From Hydractinia symbiolongicarpus (taxonomy: Eukaryota > Cnidaria > Hydrozoa > Anthoathecata > Hydractiniidae), in NCBI RefSeq assembly GCF_029227915.1, contig NC_079889.1, positions 2,482,001 to 2,542,000 on the forward strand: DNA of 60,000 bases. The letters run 5' to 3'. Below, piece by piece: positions 35,681 to 48,700 of the stretch. The notes beneath the pieces are model-generated. The model made no database searches, was not told the DNA's origin, and saw only the letters and a program-made list of their open reading frames with translations. Each line of letters opens with the position of its first letter. The first letter of the stretch is position 1. The translations under genes and the position numbers were made by a program.

Positions 35681-38600
35681 TTTAGGGTTTTGACGGGCCA
35701 TTGCTGACGTCAGCAAAATTTTTAAACCCTTATATTTCATTAAACGCTCATCAAAACCACACGATTATATACATTTTCTTGATCAGCAGTGTAGGCTCTA
35801 CACAATGGAGGAAACATGAAAATAAGTTTCTCAATTAATTTATTGTGTATTTGCACTGCTGACGTCAGCAAAAAATCTAAAACAACCTATTTTTCCCATG
35901 TCCTTCTGCCCAAGTGGATTACTCCACTGGCCTTATGGACTAGTTTTTATAACAAAACATTTGTTAACACTTTCTTACAAATACTTCAGGGCAGAGTTTC
36001 GAGCGTAATCTTGCAAGAAAGGTTAAAGACAATAAATCATGTATAACTTTTCTTTAGTATTAAAAATAAGTATATAACAGAATTGTTGTAATTGTGTGAA
36101 TTTGCATTTTTCAGCTTAATATGCCTCATTTTTAAAAGCAGGTTCAGATACAGAATATACATGAATGGTTGTAGTAGGTTGTATACTTGCTGTGTCATTT
36201 TTGAATTTCTTAGCAATTATCGATTTTACCTATTTTAATATATAGTTTACATGAACAAGAATGGAAAAACCTGTGACACATCAAAGAAGTCAAAAACCAG
36301 AAAACATCCATACACAGAATTATAAGAACTAATTCCAATATACACAGATGGTGCATGTGTGTATGCTAAATTAATATTTATAACCATATTCTGACCACAA
36401 AGTATGAATAACAAGCAGTAATATTTAATCACCAAATTTATGGTGTAAACTAAACATAAAATACTTATCATACAGTCAAAACTGATTTTGTTTTATAAAA
36501 TTTAGGAAAACTATGTTGAACGTGGTTTAACAACTTCTTTAACATATATATGCTTAAAACTTGCAGGAGCCTTGCACTACATCCTATCTGGAAGGCAAAA
36601 AAATAGGAAAATAAAATGCATTAAAATTATATAGAATACTTATAAATAAAATGTACACAAGGATAATTCCTTTTTTGTGATCGCGCAACAGAATAAAAAA
36701 TGGTTAACAGAATACATGCAGATTCTTGCTGTGTTCAACAAAAGGACACAAGTTTCTTTAATGACCCATTGTTTCTTTAGTAGGAAAGTTGATGAGATTG
36801 AAAGTTCAATGACAACAGGAAATCGATTGCTATAAACAATTAAAGATGAATACATTGAGATTATTAGAAGCCATCAGAACACTCATCAGAAGTTGTTTTT
36901 AAAAACATGCCTATACCTTGATCTGCACAGACTCAAAAAATTTTTGTTATAATATTTAGTGACATTAAAATATTTTTTGTGTGCATTATGAAATGTTCAG
37001 AAGAAAACAGCTTGATAAGAATTTAATTATTTTTTTTTAATTGTCTTTCTTAAATCTATATTTACATCCTGATTAGCTGATGTATATAAGTTAAAAGGAA
37101 ATTTTATGTAAATTAACTTTGAGACGTATTCCAGCTTTTAACTTATAATTATTTGCATATTTGTATATGCATATATATATATATATATATATAAATTATA
37201 CCCTCCATAACGAAAAGCAACGGAAATAAATATTTTCTTTTTCACTTGTAATAGGGAACTTTTATTTCTAGCTCTTAAAAAACTTTTTTTTATATATATA
37301 TATATAACACAAAACTTTATCAGCAATATATAAATTATTCAAAACCAAATGTTTTTAATTTTAACAAGAGTAGAAGAATAGATTAATTATTTACGTAGCA
37401 AGAAAAAATGTTTTGTTAAGCAAAAGAGCACAGTTTTTATTCACCTTGACTTTTTAACAACTCTGTGCAACTATTTTTTGTTATCACCTGTTAAGCATTT
37501 AACATTGCAAACAAGTTCTAGTTTTAATATATAGACAACCATAAGGAAAAAGAGTACTACTAACACATGCAAATGTTGATTCCTTGTTACATGAAATATA
37601 CATTCCACTTTTTAAATTCTCTTTAGGATGACTCACAAATTAAAAAAAAGTGTATGTGAAATGTCAATTAGACTTACGCTGACATTTTTAATTGATATAT
37701 TGTCAGTAAGACGAGTATAGGTGTATTTTTCATCGCAAGATCGAATGTATAACACTTTTCTGCAAATATCTCGACATAAATTGATTCCGTGTTAAGAAAA
37801 CATTTTAGACTTTTTACTGTGGGTTAAATGTAATAGAATATTTAGTTGAGATGTGATGTAGAGCTACATTTATATAATATGTATATTTAAGGCTTGGTTA
37901 TATCTTATCATTTTAGGCAAAAGATTTTGTATATACCTTGTGTAAACAAAATATTGATGTTAGCTACCAACAGCAGTGTCACAAAGAATTTATATATTTC
38001 ACAATAGTAAACACATAAAAAAGTATAATAAACCAACAAAAAAACACGAAGAAGAATTGTTTCAAACACTAGAAAAGATAACATAGCATGTTTGAAATAA
38101 ATATAGGTTTAAAAAAACTTGAACAAACAACAAAATATCAATATTATCGAAAGAATTAACAATTCATATACATAACTTAAAAATAAATTATTAGTCGATT
38201 AAAATTGGCAAAGCCAGCAAGCTAGCTAGCTCTAGGCTATATTGCTAGTTAAAAGGAAAACCACACTTTTTAGTCAAAACGTGTTGCAGCCATCTCTTGA
38301 CCAATTACTAAAAAATTGGTTAAGCTCAGAATATTTTGGACGACAATAAACAATAGTGGAGGAAACCAACAATAACTTTTTACCTTTCTAAATATATGTA
38401 AACTTGAAACAAAAACAACCTTCAGAAGAATGCGAAAACACACACAAATACAGAAGAAATTCAAAAAGAAAAGCAAATGAGTTCTTTTATGTTGACCAGT
38501 TGTGCATCATACTAAAGTGAGTGGGTCTACGCAGGTTCTCAAATTTTCGGTGTTTTGTTTTGCTTCAAAAATACGCTCGATAAAAAACTCGGGGCTTGTT

Positions 38601-41600
38601 TTTTCCGAAAAATGAATTTAAATAATGGTGGAGAATTGAGAAAAATAATAGCTTCTTCTCGTAACACATTATAAAAGCTTTACATAAGAAAAATCGATGG
38701 AATTAATTAAACAGGAAAAATATGTTGAGGTTTTTACTTTTTCTTCCTAATGTTTTTTTCATTCACAAAGTTCGTTAATAAAACATTGAGGCGTTGCTCG
38801 TTCATAATTCAAAAAGTTTGAAATCTTTTTTAAAAAATATGATAAAAAAATACGATACTAATGCTTATCTAGCAGGCTAACAGTGATATTTGTTTCAAAC
38901 TTTGTTTAAAATTTTTGTAAACTGAAGTATATACAAAGAGTTTGTTTGTAGCTAAACGACGGATCTAGCTAAGGTGTATAAATCACAAATTTCAAATTTG
39001 AACTAAAAAAGTATAATAAAAACTTTGATCTTGGTTTTTTACAACTTTTGTGTTTTTAAAATACGATTTCGAAGGCTAGCTATAAATGTTATTACATTGA
39101 TAAAAAATTGTCAAAATTCAGGTTAGCTAAAGCGTTATTTTCAAAACGAAAGAAAGCAAAAAATGTTATTATAAAGCGAAACCAATAAAGTTTATTCCAG
39201 TGTGAAATAATCCATAAATATAGTTTGATAAAGCTTGCCCTCAACATTTAAATTTCTTACCATAATCGACATCCCAGATAAATATTTTCAAAACTTTACC
39301 ACGACAAATAATAACCCACTTCACTATAAAACAACTCTTTTTTCTACAATACGATTGCTAACGAAATTTCTTTGAAATAAAACGTATAAAAGTGTGTTAT
39401 ATTTCATAAAATCAAGATAAATTTCACTTCTCACAACATCTTGTTACAACAAGAAATTGAGTAGAACCACCTAACGTGGCGCACTGTTTAATAATATATC
39501 TAAAATCTTTTATTCATGAAAGCTCCTATCTTACGCATTTAAACGTTTCGCCGATTATGCCTTTTAAGTTTTTATTTTGAAAAAAAAACCATTCATCTCG
39601 GAATTTATGTAAAGAATAAAAAAGAAAACACCTGCCGTGAAATGTCTTTTCTTCGGCACAACAAAACGCTAAAATATGAGGAACGGCTAAAGTGAGTTGA
39701 AGAAAAAAATAACCATTGAGCATGGAAAGATACTTTGTTTAAAAAATTCAACAGAAATGTTTTTATAATTAAAAACGGCACAAACCACAAAATAATTAAC
39801 AACAATATCTTCTCTATAATCGTCATTCTTTATAATTGATGGGTAAATAACACATGACTTTGAAATAGTTTTCTTTGCTCATTCTTATTTAAAAAGCGAG
39901 AAGACAACACTTTGCGATATTTTTTACGAAAACAACACCGCAACAAGTCAAGACATGATTTGGCAAGCTGACTATGAACTTAAAAAAAATATATTTTGTG
40001 TGTTGGGATAATAAGAAAAGCGTATATCAGCATCGCTGTTATGGTTAATTCGCTTATCTTATGTTTATAATTGGCATTAACTTTTAAACAAATCCCCTGA
40101 GATGTATATATTTTTTAAAAAATGGTTTACAAAATGGAAGCTCGAGTGTTGAAAAAAATACGATGGATTTTGTTTTTATTGTCAAAAAGAATTTGTGTCG
40201 TTACAAAGTAAATATACTTTCAGACAAACACATAAAAACCGAAGTTTAAAGAAATCTACAAAGATATTTATTTGTATTCTCTTGTCAGCTTATTTTAATC
40301 GCAGAAGTGCACGACATTTTAGGCGAACATAAATGTGATATTGCTATAATAGATTTTGTCAACAAACCTGAAGGAAAAAAGTATTTTGTTTTGATTTCTT
40401 GATATAAATAATTACTCTTTCAAAGATCTCGACTTTTTCGTCAACTTAAAAAACAACAAGTACCATTCGGAACTCCACGGTAACTTGAACAATATCGGAC
40501 ATCTACTAGGTTAGTCGAGCACAAGTTTAATCTGGAGGATACTATGTATATCGATTTTATCATACGGTTAAACTGATACCCTACATTTTAATGAATACGA
40601 TACGGTTATAATTTTATCGATTATCGTTGCAATTTTATCAGTAGCTCCATGGCAGCTTTCCAGTCTTATCGAACTTCATCTTTTTTTCAAACATGCTTTA
40701 GGAAGGTGGATATATTCCCAGATCTTGGATTTAATGCAGTTATGACGAGGGCCTACTTCCTTGTTCTCAAGGGATAGCTGAAATAGCTTCAAGAAAACAT
40801 TTTTTTAAACAGTAACACTTTCGAATTCGAAGAGCATTTTGTTAGTAGCCATTGTTAGGTTTGGGTCATCTCCACTATTAAAAGTTTTTAAACTTTTTTG
40901 AGAAGATGACGGTATTTTTATAAAAAAAAATTGTTGAGATTTTTTAAGGACATTATCATGAAAATGTTTTTAGGGGATTTTAAAGGTAATGCCACAAGTG
41001 AAAACAAATTATATTTCTGTACACATGTAGCATTTCTATGCATTTTGAAAACAAAAGCATAAGGGCCGTTGCCAAATTAAAAATGTTGATAAAATGCACT
41101 TTTTAGACGTTTGAGGTAGACTAGCAATTCCGAAATTATAACATCTTAAGTTGCAAAGATGGTTGAAATTCAGCGAACGATGCACGATGCCAAAACACGT
41201 TCCAGGAATTACAAACAAAATGCCATGGTGTCAGCCTTGTTTCCAGGGACCTTGTTTTTCTTTTGTACAAATAAAAATTAGGTTTAACTTTTTTTGTCTT
41301 AAAAAAACTCTTTCTCCCCAACCAAATTTAAGGACACTATTTCCTGGCACGCTATCAAATTTTCTAAAATTTTGTTCGGGTATCAACGTTAGCGATTTTA
41401 CAGTAGAATCCTAACTATTTTTTTCATAGCAACCCAGTTGCTAGGAGAAGTTTTAAATTGGACCAAAAATTAAACCATTTCCTTGATGACTTTCACGCCT
41501 CATACTCCTTCTCCCTATAGTTTTGTGAGTTCAGTTTACTACCAAAAAACACAATCCAAAGGTAGGATTCACGAAGCCAGTACTGTTTCGGTGAAACAGA

Positions 41601-41824
41601 CTAGGTGCTGATCAACAAGCAACCCGTAAGTCAAAAATACTCTCTCCCCTTACCAACGTAAGGCATGCTCCACCCTCACCACCATAAATGAGGTTGCATG
41701 CAAAAAGAACGTGAATTGTTCTTGACAACGCATACACGTTTCATAACTTTAGGATAATCTCAGAACATTTTTTCCGTTTGCACCTTAGAAAATGACATAA
41801 GACTAACCCATCCATCATCTCGGT

Positions 41825-41911
41825 GCAACCTCGTCCCCAGGGCTTTTTTCTCTTTCTGCTCAACGTCCTAGATTGACAGAAAAAGAAAAGGAGCCCTGGG
41901 GATGAGGTTGC
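41825..41911. mobile_element. hAT-like foldback MITE, 87 bp, with 8-bp target duplication
   Basis: Near-palindromic arms GCAACCTCGTCCCCAGGGC and GCCCTGGGGATGAGGTTGC around a short loop. Perfect 8-bp direct repeats ATCTCGGT flank it (41817-41824, 41912-41919), the hAT target-site length. Confidence 0.7.
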
Positions 41912-42051
41912 ATCTCGGTGTAAACATAAAATCTAAGAATAAGGACTGAAGTATAAGCAGAATTAATTGCACCGCAAAATTGCTTCCTTAATGACAGACG
42001 GAAACGAATACCATATGTTCTCATTACTTAATCAAGTTATTAGTTTTAAAT

Positions 42052-42057
42052 TTTATT
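42052..42057 (-). promoter_or_regulatory. Candidate poly(A) signal of the Cav2 gene
   Basis: AATAAA on the minus strand about 190 bases after the channel stop codon. It is the first canonical hexamer seen downstream. Confidence 0.5.
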
Positions 42058-42243
42058 AAAATGTCAATATTACTAGTCATGGGAAAATCATTTTCATGTT
42101 TTGATATGAAAAAAACAACAACTGATTATCAATGTTGGATTTTCAAAAAATAAATATATAAAAAATCAGGTCAAAATTAAAGTCTTTTTACACACTTGCA
42201 TTATTCAAAAAATACTAGATTATTTACAGTAGGCCGAGTTACA

Positions 42244-42777
42244 CTAGCACCACGTGTCTTCATCATCTTCATTTATTTTATATATCCAATGAGGTTGAAC
42301 ACCGTCACTCATTGCTTTATTTAAATGATTATTCAATTCGCGTAGAATCTCCTCTGATCGGTTACTCGAACAAGAATCGTCTGCCGTACTTTCTCTACTC
42401 GCTTCACTTTCAAGTTCACTTTTATGTTCAGAATCAGAAGAAGACGATGACGCGTTAATGTCGTCAAGAACATCGACCGTCACGCTATCAGATGACGACC
42501 TCGAATGAACCCCAGGTCTTCTAGATCTTTGTGTCGATTTTATTAAATCTGGCACATCGTTATGAATGTTTTCGTGTTCATTCGGTAAATTACTATTTCT
42601 ATGTCTGCTTCCAATATCTATAAAATCGCTGTCTCGTTCAACCGGAATTTCTAACTGAATCATAGGCAGGGAAACTGTCACTCTTTTTTGGCGCATGCGC
42701 GGATTTGAATGTCTTCTTTCAAGATTGTTTTCGTTCGTTCTAGCGGAGTTATTCTCACGTTCAGCGTCGCTTTGGCC
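42244..42777 (-). CDS. Cav2 terminal exon with C-terminal PDZ ligand DTWC
   Basis: Last 177 residues, from [10 protein letters not shown] to the stop at 42244-42246. Ser/Asp/Glu-rich low-complexity tail, then [16 protein letters not shown] and the end NEDDEDTWC. Asp-Thr-Trp-Cys fits the E/D-X-W-C-COOH motif that binds Mint1/X11 and CASK PDZ/SH3 scaffolds in bilaterian Cav2. Acceptor ATTAG. Confidence 0.92.
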   Translation of the reverse strand, partial: GQSDAERENNSARTNENNLERRHSNPRMRQKRVTVSLPMIQLEIPVERDSDFIDIGSRHRNSNLPNEHENIHNDVPDLIKSTQRSRRPGVHSRSSSDSVTVDVLDDINASSSSSDSEHKSELESEASRESTADDSCSSNRSEEILRELNNHLNKAMSDGVQPHWIYKINEDDEDTWC

Positions 42778-45700
42778 CTAATGGAAAATAATATAGAAAA
42801 GAGTGAAATTGAAATGTTACAGCCAGCTAGGCAAACATAGATTTTTATAGTAAGACTTAAAGGGGGAGAGGCGAACTTTCACAATTTTGATAGGGATTTG
42901 AAAGCATGCCTTGAGGTTATATTAATTTAATGCAATATATTTGCGTTACCCCTGTACAAGAAAGGTTTAAGAGTGCCTCCACCTAAAAATATTTGTATAA
43001 TTGAATTCAGCTCGAAGACGGGATGAAAGATGGTATTAGATGTTCAATTTGATTATGATTTTTTTTAAATGGTTTTTCTGTTTTGTTAATTGCTGTTAAA
43101 AAGATGTAGCAAACAGCCAAAATTTTGCTCAGTCAGCATATCTTTTAGGCCACCACCCATCTTTATAACATTTTCCGCTTTATACAGTGATGCAAAAATG
43201 GGAAGTCCACGTAATTAAACAGAATGATAACAGACCCCTGAATTTAGCCAATGAGATAAATCAGAATACGCTGTCATATTTTATTCGCTTTCTTGGAGGT
43301 TACTACGTAATTCGCAGCCAGAAGGTTAACTGGGTGTCAAACATTTTGGTGTGATGTTCGATTCAAGCTACCACAACAAACGTAAATAGCTTCAAGAAAG
43401 TGTTTGCTGTACACAACCTCGTCCCCACACCTTGTTGTTGTTGTTGTTGTTACAATGATGCTACCGTGAAAATAGCGCTAGGGAGCATAGGGGACGAAGT
43501 TGTACAAAACTGATTATCATACCCGATTATCTTCTCGATGGATTTGCGGATTAACAAAACATAGTATTGGTTTGGCTGGATCACGAAGAGCTGTTATTAA
43601 ACTATCTGTTAATGTGTTTGTTTTATTTTGTAAGACTTGCGCCATTTCTTTTTTTTCTTCGTCACTTTTTTCTTCTTCTTTCTCTTCTTCGTGCATGTCA
43701 TCATTCTTCATGAAAAATATGGAATTAACAGTTTCTTTTTGTAAACAACTCAATTAAATTTGCAAAGCCGAGGGAGAGTTGGAATAACTTAGGACAACAA
43801 AAAGTTCCCTAAATTTAACGCCTTCAATACCCTTCTCTAAGACACTCTCTCAAAAAATGAAACAAACTTTTTACATCTCGGAAAATAAGAGAAAATGTCT
43901 GAGGGAGAAACAGATAAATCTAAAATTTACCTTGTCTTCTATTATAGTTGACTTTCGCGGTATCACGCTTTCATTTCGTATTACTTCCATGCTTTGAGTA
44001 GAGAAGTTATGATGTAGCAACGGAAGAGTGTTTTTACGAATTCTTGGAGCGAAGAGTTCAACAGGCCGATTCACTGTACTTACAGAACGACCCCGTACCG
44101 ATGGCCTCGCTTCCTCTTTAAGCCTATATAACGAAAAAACGATTTATACTAGAGATACAGCATACGTTGAAATTAGAAATAAAAAGATCCCCAACCTCAC
44201 TCCTAGGACTTATCTTTCTCTTTTTGACATGAAAGAAGCCATTGAGACGAGGTTGTTGGAGCTTAAACTCAACAGCCAAATGGTGTCCACCTTATATTGT
44301 TTCACAAGTATCTTCTGACCAAAAAAGCATCGAGTTTTGCTTTGTATGCACGCCCAGAAAGGGCGCAAAAAATAAAATAACTAAACTTCCAATCAAGAAA
44401 TGGTTGTCTAGAAATGACATCAACATCATGCTTACCCTTCATGTGTGGATGTGTTACTAAAAGTGTTTGAGCGACGCCGCTGTGTTAAGTATTCTTCGCG
44501 AGGTCGGAGAGCTTTATCCATCACTAACGGTTGCGACGACGTACGTAGAACACCCATCATTTTACGGAAGAATGAATTTCCGCGCTGAAAAAATATATAT
44601 AAAAAAAGAATGAATTTCAACTTTTAAGATATCAAATAGTGCATGTATAAAGAAAGCGTGCATATGTTAAGAAAACGTGCATATAATAAGAAAACGTGCA
44701 TATATTAAAAAAACGCACATATATTAAAAAACGCGCATATATTAAGAAAACGTGTATATATGAAGAAAACGTGCATATATAAAGAAAACGTGCATATATA
44801 GAGAAAACGTGCATATATTAAGAAAACGTGCATATATTAAAAAAACGCACATATATTAAAAAAACGCGCATATATAAAGAAAACGTGCATATATTAAGAA
44901 AACGTGGATACATTAAGAAAATGTGAGTATATAAAGAAAACGAGAACATATCATGAAAACGTGCATATATTAAGAAAACGTGCATATATTAAGAAAACGT
45001 GCATATATTAAGAAAATGTGCATATATTAAGAAAATGTGCATATATTAAGAAAACGTGCATATATTAAGAAAACGTGCATATATTAAGAAAATGTGCATA
45101 TATTAAGAAAACGTGCATATATTAAGAAAATGTGCATATATTAAGAAAACGTGCATATATTAAAAAAACGCGCATATATAAAGAAAACGTGCATATATTA
45201 AGAAAACGTGGATACATTAAGAAAATGTGAGTATATAAAGAAAACGAGAACATATCATGAAAACGTGCATATATTAAGAAAACGTGCATATATTAAGAAA
45301 ACGTGCATATATTAAGAAAATGTGCATATATTAAGAAAATGTGCATATATTAAGAAAACGTGCATATATTAAGAAAACGTGCATATATTAAGAAAATGTG
45401 CATATATTAAGAAAACGTGCATATATTAAGAAAATGTGCATATATTAAGAAAACGTGCATATATTAAAAAAACGCACATATATTAAAAAAACGCGCATAT
45501 ATAAAGAAAACGTGCATATATTAAGAAAACGTGCATATATTAAGAAAATGTGCATATATTAAGAAAACGTGCATATATTAAAAAAACGCACATATATTAA
45601 AAAAACGCGCATATATAAAGAAAACGTGGATACATTAAGAAAATGTGAGTATATAAAGAAAACGAGAACATATCATGAAAACGTGCATATATTAAGAAAA

Positions 45701-48700
45701 CATGCATATATTAAGAAAACATGCATATATTAAGAAAATGTGCATAAATTAAGAAAATATACGACATATACGAAGAAAACAGGCATGGATAGAGAAATCT
45801 GGCCTAGATTAAAAGAAAAATTTTGACTAACCCTGTGCGTGGCTTCAAACATCTAAAACAACAAAAAACATTATTTTAAAAAACCGTCAGTAACCAACCA
45901 ATGCAAACAAGGCTCAATTTTTGACTCGCTTACCTCAAACTGTGGCAGCGTACAATTCTTTCTTCGTTTGATCTCTTTGAAGCTTTCATAGATAAGTTTA
46001 GCTGCGTATATTTTCCCGATAGTTATTTGTTGTCCGCTTAGTACTACAGAAAACAGATGTTACCGTGGTTAATTTATTTTTGTGAATTAATTCTTAATGA
46101 TGTTAGTATGTGCTACGTTGGCGCTAGATGCTTAGTTGAGTTTTTGTCATTTAAAACAACTGCGCAACTAAAGACCGCTTTAGAAGTGAGTGGGCGTCAT
46201 GATTATTTTGCTGTGTGGAGAAGTTCGCACCCATTATATTATTTGATTGCAATCATTCAAGATTCTCGTAAATTAAAGTTGTTCTAGTTAAAAATCTGTT
46301 CAAAATTTTTAAGCGAAGTTTTGAAGTTAAGCAAAAAATTTTCGATCCAAAAAATAAATCATGTTTTTTTTCATTTAGATCTTAATCACCAGCAATTGTA
46401 ATTTTAAAATTTCAAAGAATTACATTTGTAGTTTACCTCGCAAAAATATCTTATTCAATTAAAATATTTAATTTAAGTGTCCTTTTCATGCAGGGTTACA
46501 TGAAGTACATACCTGTTTGTTCTGGCATCATCATATCCAACGTTTTCTGCGTCGCGTTTGGCCATATTCTTTTAATGATTTTACGAAAATTATTATCACG
46601 AAAGCATTCCTTTTCATGATGTGTCATGTTAAGTGAAGTCCGAACTAACGCAAAGATAGTTGGAGTGAACGAGACAGTATTGTCTCCTGATATCGGCATG
46701 TTTAACTTCATCAAACGCTAGAAAACAATAGACAACTATTGTAAAATGATGTTTTTCATATGATATTTTGAAGGGAGATAAATCACGAATCTTCACATAC
46801 GTACACATACACAACCCAGAAACTTTACACACTGACCACCAAAAAACTGACGCAAGCAAAACACGATAAACACGACGTTATACACAAGAGACAAAAACAC
46901 AATAAAACAAAGCACAGGATTACAGTAAACAAAGCACAAAAGCACAGAATACAGTAAATAAAGCACAGAATACAGTAAACAAAGCACAGAATACAGTAAA
47001 CAAAGCACAGAATACAGTAAACAAAGCACAGAATACAGTAAACAAAGCACAGAATACACTAAACAAAGCACAGAATACAGTAAACAAAGCACAGAATACA
47101 GTAAACAAAGCACAGAATACAGTAAATAAAGCACAGAATACAGTAAACAAAGCACAGAATACAGTAAATAAAGCACAGAATACAGTAAACAAAGCACAGA
47201 ATACAGTAAACAAAGTACAGAATACAGTAAACAAGGCACAGAATACAAACAAAGCGTTCAGTGTAAACCTTTAAATATTTGAGAATTCTTCGCTAGTGGA
47301 AGATTCTTAATGATTTGATAATTAAGCCGTGGGAACAAACTCACGCTACAATCATGAACACAGTTTATAAAATAAAGACTAAATAAGGAACAGCGGTGTA
47401 TATGTGAGACATACTAGTATACGTACACCTGCATATTTGCTTCCCACGCACTGCAAAGATAATAGATCGAGTGGGACTTAAACCTGAGGTCATCGCCTTG
47501 CCGCACTATTGCTTTATCGGCTGCGCTATCCATTTGATGCTATCTCCCTAGCACATGTAGTAGACGAGGCGAGGACACTACCTCCTTACGACATACCAAG
47601 AGAGCAACGCATATGTCATCCTTGCGACATACCTTTTTACTTACACGTGCCAACAAGATATCATTGAATGATGCACAACCTTAAGTACCAATCGACCAAT
47701 CAAATTTGCCGCACTTGTTAAGCAACAATTATCATATTGAAGAAGAACTACTTTGCTCATCACTAAGATACTGCCTTGAAGCGAGCAGGATTTGATCCGC
47801 GGTCCCAAGAACTGGGAGCCGCAGACAAACCTTTACACTACGTGCGGCAATATGTTAGTGATGAACTTGGATAATATATTCGAATGGTGCGTATACATAG
47901 GTAAATCTTTATCATGGCACATCCGTCTAACGAAAAAAATACTATCCGTATAGGAATGGTGTTTAAGCGAGAACTGTTTTGAAAATAAAATAAAAAACCG
48001 ATATGCAGTCATAAGTATATAGAGTATAGTGCAATGTTTTCGGTAAGTAGCCTGGTAACGAGGTTTACCTTGTATGCGAGAAAGCGTGGACATTTTTTAC
48101 CAAAACCAACTGGAGGTTGCATATCACACATCAACTGATATATATCTTCGTGTGGAATTCGACCTCTAAAAAAAGAACGACTTTAACATATAAATTCATA
48201 CTCAGAGTTAGTGTGAGCAAAATTTGTGTTATCCTGTTATGGGGAGGATATAGAACAAAAATGAAAAATAGAGAGCTTCTTATTTTAAAGGAAGGTACAG
48301 TTTCAGGGTTTTCACTTGATTTATCAAGTATATGATGGACATAGAATAAAAAATTCTGATTTCCTAGGCATTTTAAGACTTTCCAGAATATCTTACTTAT
48401 TTTCCAGAAGAAAATTGTAGAGATCCAGGATTTTAAGGCTTGTTTAGATTTTTGTCAAAATTCTAGGAATTTTTGTGAAAATTTCTTTACCACGACCGTG
48501 GTTTCAACGCATAGCTAGTACGGGGTACTGATCAGCTCAAACCACCCATCCACCCTCTCACCCACTCAACTAGCCACTCATACACCAACCAGTATTTCCT
48601 AACGGTTCCCTTATTTGTAAGAACAACGTAGAATTCCTTAAACTCGGCCATTTTAAACACGTTCACGCCATCTAGCCTTAGTACGGGTAGGTGAGCGCTT

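Larger units (their letters stand above)
34679..42050. other. Intergenic interval between the two minus-strand genes
   Basis: Should contain the missing 5' exon(s) and promoter of the BCL9-like gene. I could not identify them. Apart from the 35.2-35.8-kb repeat and the hAT-like MITE it is plain AT-rich sequence. Confidence 0.45.

Noticed and set aside
44632-44814. Minus-strand frame with repeated ARFLIY-like peptide
   Set aside because: Produced by the 19-bp minisatellite.
46793-47252. Minus-strand frames of 110 and 151 codons rich in LYSVLC/FTVFCA
   Set aside because: Produced by the 21-bp minisatellite in a Cav2 intron; the real exons lie on either side.
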